From Pseudomonadota bacterium (lineage in GTDB: Bacteria > Desulfobacterota > Desulfovibrionia > Desulfovibrionales > Desulfovibrionaceae), in NCBI GenBank assembly GCA_023419375.1, contig JAEZYD010000030.1, positions 36,255 through 100,254 of the forward strand: 64,000 nucleotides of DNA. Reading direction: 5' to 3'. Positions 1 through 9,119 of this stretch are shown here, in pieces. Made by a program: the position numbers and the translations under genes. The notes below the pieces were generated by a model that was not told the origin of the DNA, did no database searches, and saw nothing but the letters and a program-made list of their open reading frames with translations. Positions within the stretch are counted from its first letter, which is position 1, and every line of letters starts with the position of its first letter.

Positions 1-1
1 C

Positions 2-424
2 CCCGGCCAGGGGGAAACGCGGGCGCGTTTGCAACAGCTCTGGCTCAACTGGAGCATGGTCATGGGGCCTGATCTTGCCCCATTGGCGCGGCCCATGGGG
101 CATCATCGGGATGTTCTGCTTATCGGGGCAGAGGATGCCATGCTGGCGCAAGAGCTGCACCTTATGGCGGGCGAAATGCTGGAGAGGGTCAATGCCTTTA
201 TGGAACAACCCTTTTTTAGCGCCATAAAGGTCAGCCTGCTCATGGGCAAGGCCGGGCTGGACAAGGCCGCAACGCGGAAAAAGGCAAATGAGGATAAGCC
301 AGCGCCCCGGGTACAAGCACCAGAGCCTCTGTGCGCTGATGGAGTGTATCTGGAGGCAATGGATCCAACATCGCCGGTGGCGCGAGCCTACGCGCGCTTT
401 ATTCGGCGGCGACGCGCACGCTGA
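2..424 (+). CDS. DUF721/DciA-like protein, C-terminal part (5' end outside window)
   Basis: The frame is open to the left edge, so the true start lies outside; 140 residues are visible. The pattern fits the DUF721/DciA domain: a Trp-rich opening (LQQLWLNW), a VMG-x-x-LAPLARP segment with a conserved Gly and Pro, a hydrophobic strand ending in DVLLIGAEDAMLAQEL, and a helix up to MLERVN. The last 60 residues are charged and probably disordered, ending in an Arg-rich tail. DciA proteins are known to interact with the replicative helicase DnaB, but many DUF721 proteins are uncharacterised, so a helicase-loading role is inferred from the family only. Confidence 0.6.
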   Translation, partial: PGQGETRARLQQLWLNWSMVMGPDLAPLARPMGHHRDVLLIGAEDAMLAQELHLMAGEMLERVNAFMEQPFFSAIKVSLLMGKAGLDKAATRKKANEDKPAPRVQAPEPLCADGVYLEAMDPTSPVARAYARFIRRRRAR

Positions 425-775
425 GCAGCCGACGGTCAGTCCGGCAGGGAGCCGCAACCGCAATGCGTGTTGCAAACAACGAGCGCTCCGGACAGAAAAA
501 ACAGCCCATGGGTACCCTTGCATTCCCCTTCCGGCTTTATTCGTGTCTGGTACGGCTTTCCATTTTCTTTAGGGTGAACCGCAAAAGAAAACATATCTTT
601 TTTAAGTATACATATTGGCGTGTTATGAATTTTAACGGCACTTTGTGCATGCGATTTTGTTGTTCGCTTGCTGCGCTTTATTGACAACGCTTCTGGTGCG
701 GTGCTAGTTTTCCCCAACGCTAACTGGGGATTTTTGTGGCCATTGTTTGGTGGTCTGAGCCTGCGGAGGGAATGA
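425..775. other. Intergenic region between the DUF721 gene and the 776 gene
   Basis: About 350 bases without a credible gene; the short ORFs here lack ribosome binding sites and recognisable products. The right third carries the promoter described at 681-710. Just after it, CCCCA and TGGGG (712-729) can pair around an 8-base loop and are followed by ATTTTTG, so a weak early-termination hairpin is possible. Nothing else is seen. Confidence 0.5.
681..710 (+). promoter_or_regulatory. Sigma-70-type promoter, extended -10
   Basis: A perfect -35 box TTGACA (681-686) is followed after 18 bases by TAGTTT (705-710), preceded by TGC as in extended -10 promoters. The -10 itself is weak. It lies 65 bases before the start of the 776 gene. 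Confidence 0.45.
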
Positions 776-1153
776 ATGGACGTGCAGAAAACCATGGAAG
801 ACATTTGCCTGAAACAGGACAACGGCTGCGATTTTGCTTTTTGCGGTCGCCTTTTTTCGGAATGTTCCTGGTATGACGAATCGCTTGGCACACTTACCCG
901 CCAAAAGCTGTATGTGACCGAAAGCAATGAACAGATCTATTACATTGTCCGTTCCAGCGGGCAGGAGCGCAGCCGTCACGCCTACAAGCTGTTCATGCGC
1001 GGCGATGTCTGCGTGATCCATAACGGCGTGACCGAAATGGCCCTCCAGTTTGACATGCTCATGCTGGCAGTGCGCGGCCTGTGCGGCCTTGATTCTGGCG
1101 CGACGCCTTCTCTTTCTATGGTTGAAGAGATGCTTAAGGCAGCCAATGCCTGA
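776..1153 (+). CDS. Conserved-looking small protein of unknown function (125 aa)
   Basis: I do not recognise a family. The protein is soluble, has no signal peptide or membrane segment, and contains six cysteines (in LCLKQD-type and FCGRLFSEC contexts near the N-terminus, then GDVC and RGLCGL), but no regular CxxC metal motif. GGAGGG at 765-770 is followed by two ATGs, at 772 (1 base away, wrong frame) and 776 (5 bases away), which favours 776. It has its own promoter upstream and a terminator hairpin at 1215-1236, so it is probably monocistronic. Confidence 0.7.
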   Translation: MDVQKTMEDICLKQDNGCDFAFCGRLFSECSWYDESLGTLTRQKLYVTESNEQIYYIVRSSGQERSRHAYKLFMRGDVCVIHNGVTEMALQFDMLMLAVRGLCGLDSGATPSLSMVEEMLKAANA

Positions 1154-1214
1154 TTTTTCCATATAGCCGCAGTCACCGTGTATGCGTTGGCGGCAGCAAC
1201 CTCCACATGAAACG

Positions 1215-1236
1215 GCCCTCTTTGCGAGGGCTTTTT
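1215..1236 (+). terminator. Rho-independent terminator
   Basis: GCCCTC (1215-1220), a TTTGC loop, GAGGGC (1226-1231), then five Ts. It closes the 776 gene. Confidence 0.85.
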
Positions 1237-1421
1237 CATTTTCTGCAGCCTTCAACTTTTTGCAACCTGCTGGTCATATTCACTGCATGCCGCTTTTCAG
1301 GGCAGACAATCGTTGAAAGAGCCGGGCAAGTCCTTTATTCTGGCAAACAATACGAAGTATCTGAGTGGCGTCCGGCATGCTTTTCTGCGTGCCGCCAATC
1401 CAACAAGCCAGCGAGGCAGAC

Positions 1422-1826
1422 ATGAGCAATACTATTACGCCCGGCATGAACGGCACGGCAGAAACCACGGTTACCGAGGCCATGCTTGCAAGCACGGTGG
1501 GCAGTGGCAAGGTCAGCGTGTTTTCCACTGCCATGATGGTGGCCTGGATGGAAGGCACGGCCGTGGATGTGGCGCAGCCGCACCTGGAAGAAGGGCAGAC
1601 GACCGTGGGAACCGGCATCAGCGTCAGCCATGTGGCAGCTACCCCTCTGGGAATGAAGGTGCGCTTTACCGCGGAAGTGACTGCGGTTTCCCCCAATGGC
1701 AAAGGTTTGAGTTTCAAGGTGGCTGCCTATGACGAAGCCGGGCTGATCGGCGAGGGCTCCCACGAACGCGTGGTTGTGAACAAGGATAAATTTGAGAGCA
1801 GAACCCGGGACAAGGCAAAAGCCTGA
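1422..1826 (+). CDS. Hotdog-fold thioesterase, FlK-like
   Basis: A 134-residue protein resembling the fluoroacetyl-CoA thioesterase (FlK) branch of the hotdog superfamily, which hydrolyses acyl-CoA thioesters. Visible family features are the opening VGSGKVSVFST, the helix MMVAWMEGTA carrying the conserved acidic residue, and the strand GTGISVSHVAATPLGMKV with its conserved His; FlK itself uses a Thr-Glu-His set. The natural substrate is unknown, and fluoroacetate specificity is not implied because most relatives act as housekeeping thioesterases. The upstream in-frame ATG at 1365 lacks a ribosome binding site, whereas ATG 1422 follows a GAGGCAG stretch. Confidence 0.8.
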   Translation: MSNTITPGMNGTAETTVTEAMLASTVGSGKVSVFSTAMMVAWMEGTAVDVAQPHLEEGQTTVGTGISVSHVAATPLGMKVRFTAEVTAVSPNGKGLSFKVAAYDEAGLIGEGSHERVVVNKDKFESRTRDKAKA

Positions 1827-1927
1827 TTAAGAACCCTCCGTGCGGAATTTCAGCGGCACTGGCATATGGGCTTTTGCGTAAAAACACAGTAAACTACTCT
1901 CGTCTATGCAACCCTTAAGGAGTAGTT

Positions 1928-2470
1928 ATGGGCAATCTTACCTTTGTCGGCATATCGGGCAGTCTGCGCAAGGCTTCGCGCAATACCGGGCTTTTGCGGT
2001 GCTGCGCAGCGCATCTTCCTCAGGGTGTAAGCCTTGAAATTGCAGATATTTCCGCTCTGCCGTTCTACAATGCGGATATTGAAAAACCCGCTGTGGTGCA
2101 GCGCCTCATTGATCAGGTGAGCGCAGCGGACGGGCTGGTTCTGGCCTGCCCCGAATACAACTATTCTCTTGCTCCCGCGCTGAAAAACGCGTTGGACTGG
2201 CTCTCGCGCGAGCCCGACCTCGCGCCCCTTACAGGCAAAACCGCCTGCATCGTGGGTGCTGGCGGCGGCATGGGCACATCGCGGGCGCAGTACCATCTGC
2301 GTCAGGTGTGCGTGTATCTGAATTTGCATGTGCTGAACAAGCCTGAGCTTTTTTCCAACGCTTTCACACCTGCCTTTGCCGATAACGGCGATGTGCAGGA
2401 CGAAGCCCTTGCGAGTCAGGCAACGGCCCTCATGCAGGCCATGACCGACTGGACGCAAAGGCTGAAGTAG
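1928..2470 (+). CDS. NADPH-dependent FMN reductase family protein
   Basis: A 180-residue flavodoxin-fold protein. The phosphate-binding loop GISGSLRKASRNTG (residues 8-21) and the ACPEYNYSLAPALKNALDW motif (about 77-95) are typical of the SsuE/ArsH/chromate-reductase-like NADPH:FMN reductase family, as is the Gly-rich GAGGGMGTSRAQ segment. It probably reduces flavin or small oxidised substrates in the cytoplasm; the substrate cannot be assigned. TAAGGAG lies 5 bases before the ATG. The cysteine-cluster gene at 2554 follows and may be co-transcribed. Confidence 0.87.
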   Translation: MGNLTFVGISGSLRKASRNTGLLRCCAAHLPQGVSLEIADISALPFYNADIEKPAVVQRLIDQVSAADGLVLACPEYNYSLAPALKNALDWLSREPDLAPLTGKTACIVGAGGGMGTSRAQYHLRQVCVYLNLHVLNKPELFSNAFTPAFADNGDVQDEALASQATALMQAMTDWTQRLK

Positions 2471-2553
2471 CCCCCTGATCTGCCAGCCCCGTGGAAAGGC
2501 CGCTGTTTCGGCAGTGGCTTTCTGCGGGGCCGCTCGTTGGCGAGGAGTGGAAA

Positions 2554-3168
2554 ATGGCTGCCTGTCAGGGAAAAGACGTACAGCGCTTGCGGTACCAGAA
2601 CCACCGGTTTGAGCGTATGCCGGGCATGAGTCTGCTGCTGGACGCGTTTGCCCTGGTGGATTGCGGTGTGGCGGAGTCCATGGCGCTCCACGAGGAGCCG
2701 TCCGCCTGCGGGCCCGATTGCTGCCAATGCTGCATCCAGCCCATCCCGGCGACCCCACTGGAAATTCTGGCTTTGCGCCTTTACGCGGAGCTGGAGCTTC
2801 CCCCCGCCCGGCGGGAGGCGCTCAAAGCAACCTTTGCGCTATTCCACGGTAAGCGGGCAACTCTTGGGGATGCCTGTCCTTTCCTGCTGGAGAAGAGCTG
2901 CGGCGTTTATCCTGTGCGCCCCATTGCGTGCAGGCGCTATGTTGTTTTCAGCCAGCCGTGTAAAGCGGGAGAGGATGCCATCCAGACCCGGCCTGCTGAT
3001 GTGCTGCATCCGCGCCAGGATACCATGCAGGCTGCCTTGCGGCTCACACTGCCCTGGTATCGGGAGCGGTACCTCCTGCCCGAACCCATTACGGCGGAAG
3101 AGGCACAGGCTTTCTTCCGCGATGTCACCACGGTCTTGCAGGCTGTGCCCTGGGCACAATACGCCTAG
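2554..3168 (+). CDS. YkgJ-type cysteine-cluster protein
   Basis: A 204-residue protein with clustered cysteines: CGPDCCQCC near residues 54-62, then CPFLLEKSCGVYPVRPIACRRY about 60 residues later. This C-x(n)-CC plus C-x2-Y-x-x-RPxxCR layout is the YkgJ/UPF0153 zinc- or iron-binding signature; the biochemical role of the family is not established. I chose ATG 2554 because GAGGAG (2542-2547) sits 6 bases before it, while the in-frame GTG at 2491 has no ribosome binding site. It lies 83 bases after the FMN reductase gene. Confidence 0.8.
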   Translation: MAACQGKDVQRLRYQNHRFERMPGMSLLLDAFALVDCGVAESMALHEEPSACGPDCCQCCIQPIPATPLEILALRLYAELELPPARREALKATFALFHGKRATLGDACPFLLEKSCGVYPVRPIACRRYVVFSQPCKAGEDAIQTRPADVLHPRQDTMQAALRLTLPWYRERYLLPEPITAEEAQAFFRDVTTVLQAVPWAQYA

Positions 3169-3287
3169 CCCCGCCGATTCAAACTGACCGACAAACCACG
3201 CCAGCTCAAACCCGCCAACCAGCTCAGGCTAGCCAGCCCCTCCGCGATCGGCTCCTGCGCCTGCGTGCATTTTTAACATCCGGATGG

Positions 3288-5432
3288 TCAGGGTTTTGAC
3301 AGCTCAAGCTGGAGCAGGGGGCCGTTGTTCAGGCTCACAAAAAGGCCACGAGGCGCACTGACCGCCTGGCTCACCGGCACAGCCAGATATTCTCCGACCT
3401 TCCAGCCTTCAGCATTGAAAAGGATTCGTTCGCCTGCCAGCGCGGTCAGTATTTGCAGATAGGCAGAGCCTCCGGCGGCGTTGTCTGCGAGCATCTGCCG
3501 CTCCAGAAGATGTGATGCCGCCAGCTCTTGCAGGAATACGGGCATAAGCCTGCGCCAGTCCGTTTTGTTGAGACGCAAAACCGCAATGCGTTCAATTTTT
3601 GAAATATCCTGCCCGTGCAGCACCAGCCACAAATCGCTGAACGTGGTGGTGGCCGCTGTGGGCTGCGCGTTTGCCGGCGCCCCATTGGCGCGCACCAGCC
3701 ACGCAGCGTCAATTCCCGCATCATGCACGGCCTGCGGTACGCCCAGCGTTACGGGCTTTTGCGCGGCCATGTCCGCAGGTGCTTCCAGCGCCGCCACAGC
3801 TGCGGAAGGCACGGGCGGAGCGCTGTATACACCGCCAAGGCCTAGCATCCAGGCCGCCCAGAGGTTGGGCCATGTCTCTGGCTGCGCGGGCAAGGCCTCA
3901 TCCATTTGCACTGGAAAGACCGTCGCCGGAATGCTGCGCTGCACCACAGGCAGAGGCAGATTCGGTTCAATGGCCCGTTTGCGTGCGCCTGGCCGGTAGA
4001 TTTCGCCAAGCAGGCCGAATCGCGGCGGCGCGTCCTTTGGTTGGGCGGCATCGCCCAGGGCCTGCAGCGTGTTGTAGCGCTCTTGCAATTGCAGCCCCAG
4101 GTGGAGCATGCCGCCGTTGGCGGCATTGGTCATGGTGTTGCGCCAGTTGGAGCTGCTGACAAGCATGACCAGCAGTGGGATGAGCAGTGCAGCCATGAGC
4201 GCCCTTTGAAACAGGCGCGCCAAGGCGTGTTCCACTGCTGGAAAGGCGTTCAGCAAGCCCCAGAGGGCAAAGCCGCAGGCATAGGCTGAAAAAAGGGTCA
4301 GGCCTGCAGGCAGTTTGCCAGTGGAGCTGATGGTCACATCGCTGAGGGCATGCAGCACTGTGAGCAGGGCTGAAAGCCCCAGATACGCGGCTATTGCCAA
4401 AACTGCCATCAGCAATCCGGAACGCGCCGCCCCTCTGGCAAGGGCCGGGCATTGCCCGCGCATGCCGCGCAGCACAAGCACCAGCAGCAGAACAGCCCAC
4501 GGCCACAGCCCGTCAAAAAACCAAAAAGCCACCTTCCGCCATTCGTCAAAAGCTGCGGCAAGCTGGCGCAGCTGTACGTCAGTGCCAATATGGCGGGCCG
4601 CCCTGCGCACCTGATTGCCCGGAGCAAGAAAGGAAAACAGCAAAGCTCCGAAAACCCATAGCCACAGAACACCCATATGACGCAGGCGGGTGCGGGCGTT
4701 TTGTGCGGCATCGGGTTCCGTCTCTCTGCTCGTAAAGCGATCCGCAAGGGCCAGCAGAACAGCAACCGTGCATGCCGCCAAAGCCGCCAGCGCCGAATGC
4801 TCAAACACGCCCACGGTCAGTACACCCACAATGCTGGCCTGACGCCGGGCCTTGCGGGCCACGGCTGCCGGAGCGGCCCAGAGGCGGCAGAGCATCCACA
4901 GAAAAACAAGGGCCATGGCCTGCAAAAGGCCCATGGTGAGCGCATCTGTCAGCAGGTAGAAGTTGGGCAGGCTCTGATGACCGGCAAAAACCATCAGCAC
5001 GCCCAGCAATCCACAAAAAGCAGCAGGGCCGCGCCGTATGTTTACCACCCGCGCAAGGCCGAACAGGCCAAGGCCGAACAACGCAGCCACGCCCGCGCAT
5101 ACAAGCCCGTACAAGGGGCGGATTTCCCCGGCTTTGCCCAGAAAAACCGCCAGAAAGTGGTATGTGTAGCGTCCGCTCCAGGTCAGCCATTCGCGGGCAA
5201 CTTCATACAAGCCGCCGGGCAGATCAAAGGGAACCATGGCTCGGGTGACTTCATCAAAGTCATCCCCACGCGGGAACAGAAAGCCGAAGGCATAGGCAAA
5301 GGGCAGCAGCAGAGCCACAACCGCCACCCACCATCCCCAACCGGGAGCAGGCAAGGTAAAAGTATCCGTCTTAAATTCAGGGGCCGGGGATTTACCGCCG
5401 TGTGCGGGGCAGGAATCGGCAGGGTGCGCCAT
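3288..5432 (-). CDS. Large polytopic membrane protein, unknown function
   Basis: A 714-residue protein. The first about 430 residues hold some ten hydrophobic segments; a hydrophilic region of about 270 residues follows and is probably extracytoplasmic. An acidic FPRGDDFDEV motif follows the first membrane segment, and a WLTWSGRYTYH motif lies in the next loop. An acidic pair after TM1 recalls integral-membrane glycosyltransferases (GT-C fold) and DUF6056-like proteins, but I cannot assign a family with confidence. The ribosome binding site is weak (AAGG about 11 bases upstream). It is downstream of, and may be co-transcribed with, the FAD/Fe-S dehydrogenase gene. Confidence 0.7.
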   Translation of the reverse strand: MAHPADSCPAHGGKSPAPEFKTDTFTLPAPGWGWWVAVVALLLPFAYAFGFLFPRGDDFDEVTRAMVPFDLPGGLYEVAREWLTWSGRYTYHFLAVFLGKAGEIRPLYGLVCAGVAALFGLGLFGLARVVNIRRGPAAFCGLLGVLMVFAGHQSLPNFYLLTDALTMGLLQAMALVFLWMLCRLWAAPAAVARKARRQASIVGVLTVGVFEHSALAALAACTVAVLLALADRFTSRETEPDAAQNARTRLRHMGVLWLWVFGALLFSFLAPGNQVRRAARHIGTDVQLRQLAAAFDEWRKVAFWFFDGLWPWAVLLLVLVLRGMRGQCPALARGAARSGLLMAVLAIAAYLGLSALLTVLHALSDVTISSTGKLPAGLTLFSAYACGFALWGLLNAFPAVEHALARLFQRALMAALLIPLLVMLVSSSNWRNTMTNAANGGMLHLGLQLQERYNTLQALGDAAQPKDAPPRFGLLGEIYRPGARKRAIEPNLPLPVVQRSIPATVFPVQMDEALPAQPETWPNLWAAWMLGLGGVYSAPPVPSAAVAALEAPADMAAQKPVTLGVPQAVHDAGIDAAWLVRANGAPANAQPTAATTTFSDLWLVLHGQDISKIERIAVLRLNKTDWRRLMPVFLQELAASHLLERQMLADNAAGGSAYLQILTALAGERILFNAEGWKVGEYLAVPVSQAVSAPRGLFVSLNNGPLLQLELSKP

Positions 5433-5533
5433 ATGCTGACAGACCTTGTGTTTGCGCGGGAGGCCCCGTAACCGGAACCCCCCGCGCTGTATTTTGGGAA
5501 TGTATGCTGGCCTTGCCAGAAACAGGAAGCCGA

Positions 5534-5549
5534 GCCTGCATGTGCAGGC
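5534..5549 (-). terminator. Possible terminator hairpin after the dehydrogenase gene
   Basis: GCCTGCA (5534-5540) and TGCAGGC (5543-5549) form a perfect 7-bp stem with a 2-base loop about 20 bases past the stop. There is no T-tract, so it may only pause transcription or stabilise RNA. Confidence 0.3.
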
Positions 5550-5567
5550 CGCCTGATGACAAGGCTG

Positions 5568-8500
5568 TTATTTTACGTCAATAACGCGCACTTCGCCGCG
5601 CATTTCGTTGACCTTTTTGCGGAAGGTCTGGCGGCGGTCTTCACCATCCACCTGACCTGCCAGCCATTCAACCACGTGCATGACAGGGCGTTTGTCGCGC
5701 ATGTTGATGAGGCAGCGGCCAATACCGATCTTGCACGAGGGGCAGCCCACAATTACGGGGCCGTCATTGCCCTGTTCAAAGGCTTCGCCAAGACGCGTCT
5801 GCTTGCGCGAGCGCAGCAGGTTGTAGATGTCGGGCGAGGTCATGGCGCCCATGCCCGATTCGCCGCAGCAGCCGGGGTTGAGCGTGATCTTGGCGCCGCT
5901 GAAGTCGCCCAGCGCCTTGATGATCTGCTTTTGCCCCTTGATCTTGTGCACATCGGCCCATTCGCAGTGGCATGCGCCGTGGTACAGCACCTTGGAGCCT
6001 TCCGGCAGGGGAGCCTTGAGCTTGTCCTTGTCCAGCAGGGGCAGGGTAAGCTGGCCCACATCGCGCAGGGTCAACTGCGGGAACTGTGCTTCCATGTGCA
6101 GGCGTTCAAGGCCGTCACGGCACGAGCCGCAGGCTGTGACCATATGCTTGCAGTCAAAGCCCAGTTTGGCAAGATTGCGCAGCATGGAGGCCAGATACTG
6201 CCGGTTCTGGGCCATGTTGTCTTCAAAGGCCGTATCCATGCCAGCAGCCAGCAAGGGGAAGCCGCAGCACATGTGCCGGGGCGGCACGGCTACGGCAAAG
6301 CTGGCCTTGAGCAGCAGCATGATGGACGAAACGCCGATGCGGTCATAGAACAGCGCGCCGCCGCAACCGGGGAAGTACAGGACGCAGGGCATGCCCGGCG
6401 TTGGCTCGGCAGGCGCAAAAATGGAACCCCTGTGCAGCTTGAGGGTTTCATACAGGTTCGTGTAGCCCATCTTGGGGCCGCGGCCGGAAAAGAGCGGACT
6501 CTTCAGGCGGCGTTTCCACATATCAGGCACGAAACCAAGAAACTTGTTCTGCATCTTTTGCCCGAGCGAGGCCATTTTGGCCGCCTTGGGCACACGGTGC
6601 TGAATGTCGCGCGAGAGCCACTCGAGGGCATGCCCCTTGATGGGGTGCCCGCCAGCGCCTTCGTGTTCCAGCAGGGCGCGCAGGGTAAGGGCCACCTCGC
6701 CCGAGGGAATCTTGACCGGGCAGTTGGCCATGCAGCGGCCACAGGCGGTGCAGTGCTCCACAATATCGCGCAGGGCCTTGTGCAGGCTCTCCTCGATGCG
6801 GCCCTTGTTGACCTGGCTGTAGTACACGGCCTCCAGCAACATGCCCAGCACCATGTTCTTGTTGCGGGGATGGTACTGCATGGAGCGCTCGGGATAGCAC
6901 ATGGAACAGACCTGCTTGCACTTGCCGCAGCGTGTGCAGACCTGAATGGAGGTGAGCAGGCTGATGAGCTTTTCCTTGTCGGGCAGGCCGCTTTCGCGAA
7001 TATCACGGATCAGGCGGTTGAACGAGAAGGTAAAGGGGCGCACCGGCAGTTCACGGAAAACCAGCTTGGCCGGGTTCATCACATCGCGTGGGTCCACGCG
7101 CTCCTTGAAGGAGCGCAGGGCGTCCATCTTGTCCTTGCCGAAAAAGGCAATCTTGGTGATGCCGATGCCGTGCTCGCCCGAAACCTCGCCGCCCATCTCC
7201 TGGCACTCGGCCATGATGCGGGCTGCGGTTTCTTCCGCTTCTTCAAGCATGTGGGCATCGTTGGAGTTCACAGGGATGTTCACGTGGCAGTTGCCGTCGC
7301 CTGCGTGCATGTGGCTGGCAACCACAATGCGGCTGGCATCCATGTACTCCCTGATCTTGTCGATCTTTTTGGCAAGATGTGGGTATTTTTCCTTGAGCTT
7401 GGCAAGAAAATCTTCTGCGCGGGCGGCCAGTTCCATATCCGAAATTTCGGTGGCGGCAACATCGCCCGAGGCAGCCTTGGAGGCCTGCGAAAACTCGCGG
7501 TTAAAGTCCTTGTCTTCCATGGGGAAGCCCGGCAGACGCCCCACTTCCTGCAAGGCGTAACGGTAGGAGGCCGCCGTGCATTCCAGGTTGATCTGCTCGA
7601 GGAACAGCGCAAAGTCGGGGATGCGGTCCATGGGGATGACCACGTCCTCGTTCATCTTGAAGCCCGAGGTGCGCTTGGCGATGGCCGAGAGCCTGTGGCG
7701 GTCTTCCCAGAAGCGTTCGCCTTCCTTTTCATCAGCGGCAACGATGATGTCCACGTTGTCCTGCTGTTCCACAACGCTCACGATGTCGCCCACGCACTTG
7801 TCAAGCAGGTAGGGATCGTCGCCATCGACCTGAAGGATGATGACCGAAATGGGCGAGCCTTCGTATTTCTCGGACTTGCGCTTGTATTCGATGGCCTGCA
7901 CGTACTTGGCGTTGAATTCTTCCATGGCCGACAGGTGGGCGTAGTCGCCTTCCTGCCGGATGCGGTTGCGCAGAGCCACCAGCTCGCGCACCACCACTGC
8001 GGCGGGGTGCATGGAGCGGCCAAAGAATTCAAGCACCATGACGCGGCTGTGCTTGGGCTTGGGGTGAACAATAAAGCAGGCTTCGGTAATGATGCCGTCC
8101 ACGCCTTCTTTCTGCATGCCCGGCAGGCCGCCCAACACCTTGTTGGTCACGTCCTTGCCAAGGCCCGGCAAGCGGATTTCGTCGCCGCGCAGGTGCACCA
8201 CGTTGCGCACGCCGCCGCTCACGTCCTTGACCACAAAGACGGCGGTTTCGTCAGGCAGGATCTTATGGCGGGGGTGGTTTTCACGCTCAACGGTGATGAT
8301 TTCACCCGTGGGCGTGACCATGCGCCACCACAGCAGGTTATCCAGCGTTGTGCCGTATTCAAAGGCGCTGGGGCCGCCCGCGTTTTCAGAGATGTTGCCG
8401 CCGATGGTCGAGGCCTGCTTGGACGCAGGATCAACGGAAAACAGCGCGCCCTCGGCGTCCACCGCGTTGATGACAGCCTGGGTGATGGCCCCGGCCTGAC

Positions 8501-9119
8501 AGGTGACTGTCATGGCTTCAAGGTCAACAGGCCCGATGCGCGTCAGCCGGGTGAGGCTGACAATAACCGTGCGCTTGCGTGCGGGCACTGCGCCGCCAGT
8601 CATGCCGGAGCCGCCGCCGCGCGGAATGAGCGCAAACTTCATATCGTTGGCGAGCTTTACAAGCTCGGCCACCTGCTCGGTATTGTCAGGCTCAACCACC
8701 AGCAGGGGCAGTTCCATGCGCAGGTCGGTGGCGTCTGTCGCCGATTCCACCATGGCGGCGGGATTGGTCAGAATGCATTCATCGGGCAAAACGCCGTGCA
8801 GGGCGTCCACCAGTTTGGCGCGAAAGGCGGTTTCGGCCTCGTGGGCCGACCAGAACATGGTGAGGCCTTCGCTGATGGCCGTGGCGTAATAGTGCGCCAG
8901 GGAGACCGATTCCTTGTCATAGCTTTCGCGCACGCTGGTGCGCACGGTTTCCGCATTGATAAAGGGGTTGTAGGCCACCAGAAAAAGTTCTTCGGCTATG
9001 GCGATGGCCAGGTTGCGCACAGATTCGGGCCATTCTGCAAAGTCATCAATGTTGATGCGCAGAATCCTGTTCACCACATAGTCGGGAGAAATGGAGATAT
9101 GCGGACCCTTGTGGGGCAT
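5568..9119 (-). CDS. FAD- and Fe-S-containing dehydrogenase (D-lactate/glycolate oxidase type)
   Basis: A 1183-residue protein fusing the parts of a GlcD/GlcF or Dld-II type oxidoreductase. An FAD-binding PCMH domain begins around residue 130 (LVVEPDNTEQVAELV, then IPRGGGSGMTGGAVP) and is followed by an FAD-oxidase C-terminal domain. Two 4Fe-4S motifs follow: Cys 728, 731, 734, 738 (CTRCGKCKQVC) and Cys 790, 793, 796, 800 (CTACGRCMANC). The C-terminus has two cysteine-rich CCG domains, in MCCGFPLLAAG and NPGCCGESGMG contexts, as in heterodisulfide-reductase-like subunits. It probably oxidises a 2-hydroxyacid, lactate being the obvious candidate in a sulfate reducer that also encodes lactate permease at 30955, and passes electrons to the quinone pool or a redox partner. 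The substrate is inferred. Confidence 0.88.
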   Translation of the reverse strand: MPHKGPHISISPDYVVNRILRINIDDFAEWPESVRNLAIAIAEELFLVAYNPFINAETVRTSVRESYDKESVSLAHYYATAISEGLTMFWSAHEAETAFRAKLVDALHGVLPDECILTNPAAMVESATDATDLRMELPLLVVEPDNTEQVAELVKLANDMKFALIPRGGGSGMTGGAVPARKRTVIVSLTRLTRIGPVDLEAMTVTCQAGAITQAVINAVDAEGALFSVDPASKQASTIGGNISENAGGPSAFEYGTTLDNLLWWRMVTPTGEIITVERENHPRHKILPDETAVFVVKDVSGGVRNVVHLRGDEIRLPGLGKDVTNKVLGGLPGMQKEGVDGIITEACFIVHPKPKHSRVMVLEFFGRSMHPAAVVVRELVALRNRIRQEGDYAHLSAMEEFNAKYVQAIEYKRKSEKYEGSPISVIILQVDGDDPYLLDKCVGDIVSVVEQQDNVDIIVAADEKEGERFWEDRHRLSAIAKRTSGFKMNEDVVIPMDRIPDFALFLEQINLECTAASYRYALQEVGRLPGFPMEDKDFNREFSQASKAASGDVAATEISDMELAARAEDFLAKLKEKYPHLAKKIDKIREYMDASRIVVASHMHAGDGNCHVNIPVNSNDAHMLEEAEETAARIMAECQEMGGEVSGEHGIGITKIAFFGKDKMDALRSFKERVDPRDVMNPAKLVFRELPVRPFTFSFNRLIRDIRESGLPDKEKLISLLTSIQVCTRCGKCKQVCSMCYPERSMQYHPRNKNMVLGMLLEAVYYSQVNKGRIEESLHKALRDIVEHCTACGRCMANCPVKIPSGEVALTLRALLEHEGAGGHPIKGHALEWLSRDIQHRVPKAAKMASLGQKMQNKFLGFVPDMWKRRLKSPLFSGRGPKMGYTNLYETLKLHRGSIFAPAEPTPGMPCVLYFPGCGGALFYDRIGVSSIMLLLKASFAVAVPPRHMCCGFPLLAAGMDTAFEDNMAQNRQYLASMLRNLAKLGFDCKHMVTACGSCRDGLERLHMEAQFPQLTLRDVGQLTLPLLDKDKLKAPLPEGSKVLYHGACHCEWADVHKIKGQKQIIKALGDFSGAKITLNPGCCGESGMGAMTSPDIYNLLRSRKQTRLGEAFEQGNDGPVIVGCPSCKIGIGRCLINMRDKRPVMHVVEWLAGQVDGEDRRQTFRKKVNEMRGEVRVIDVK

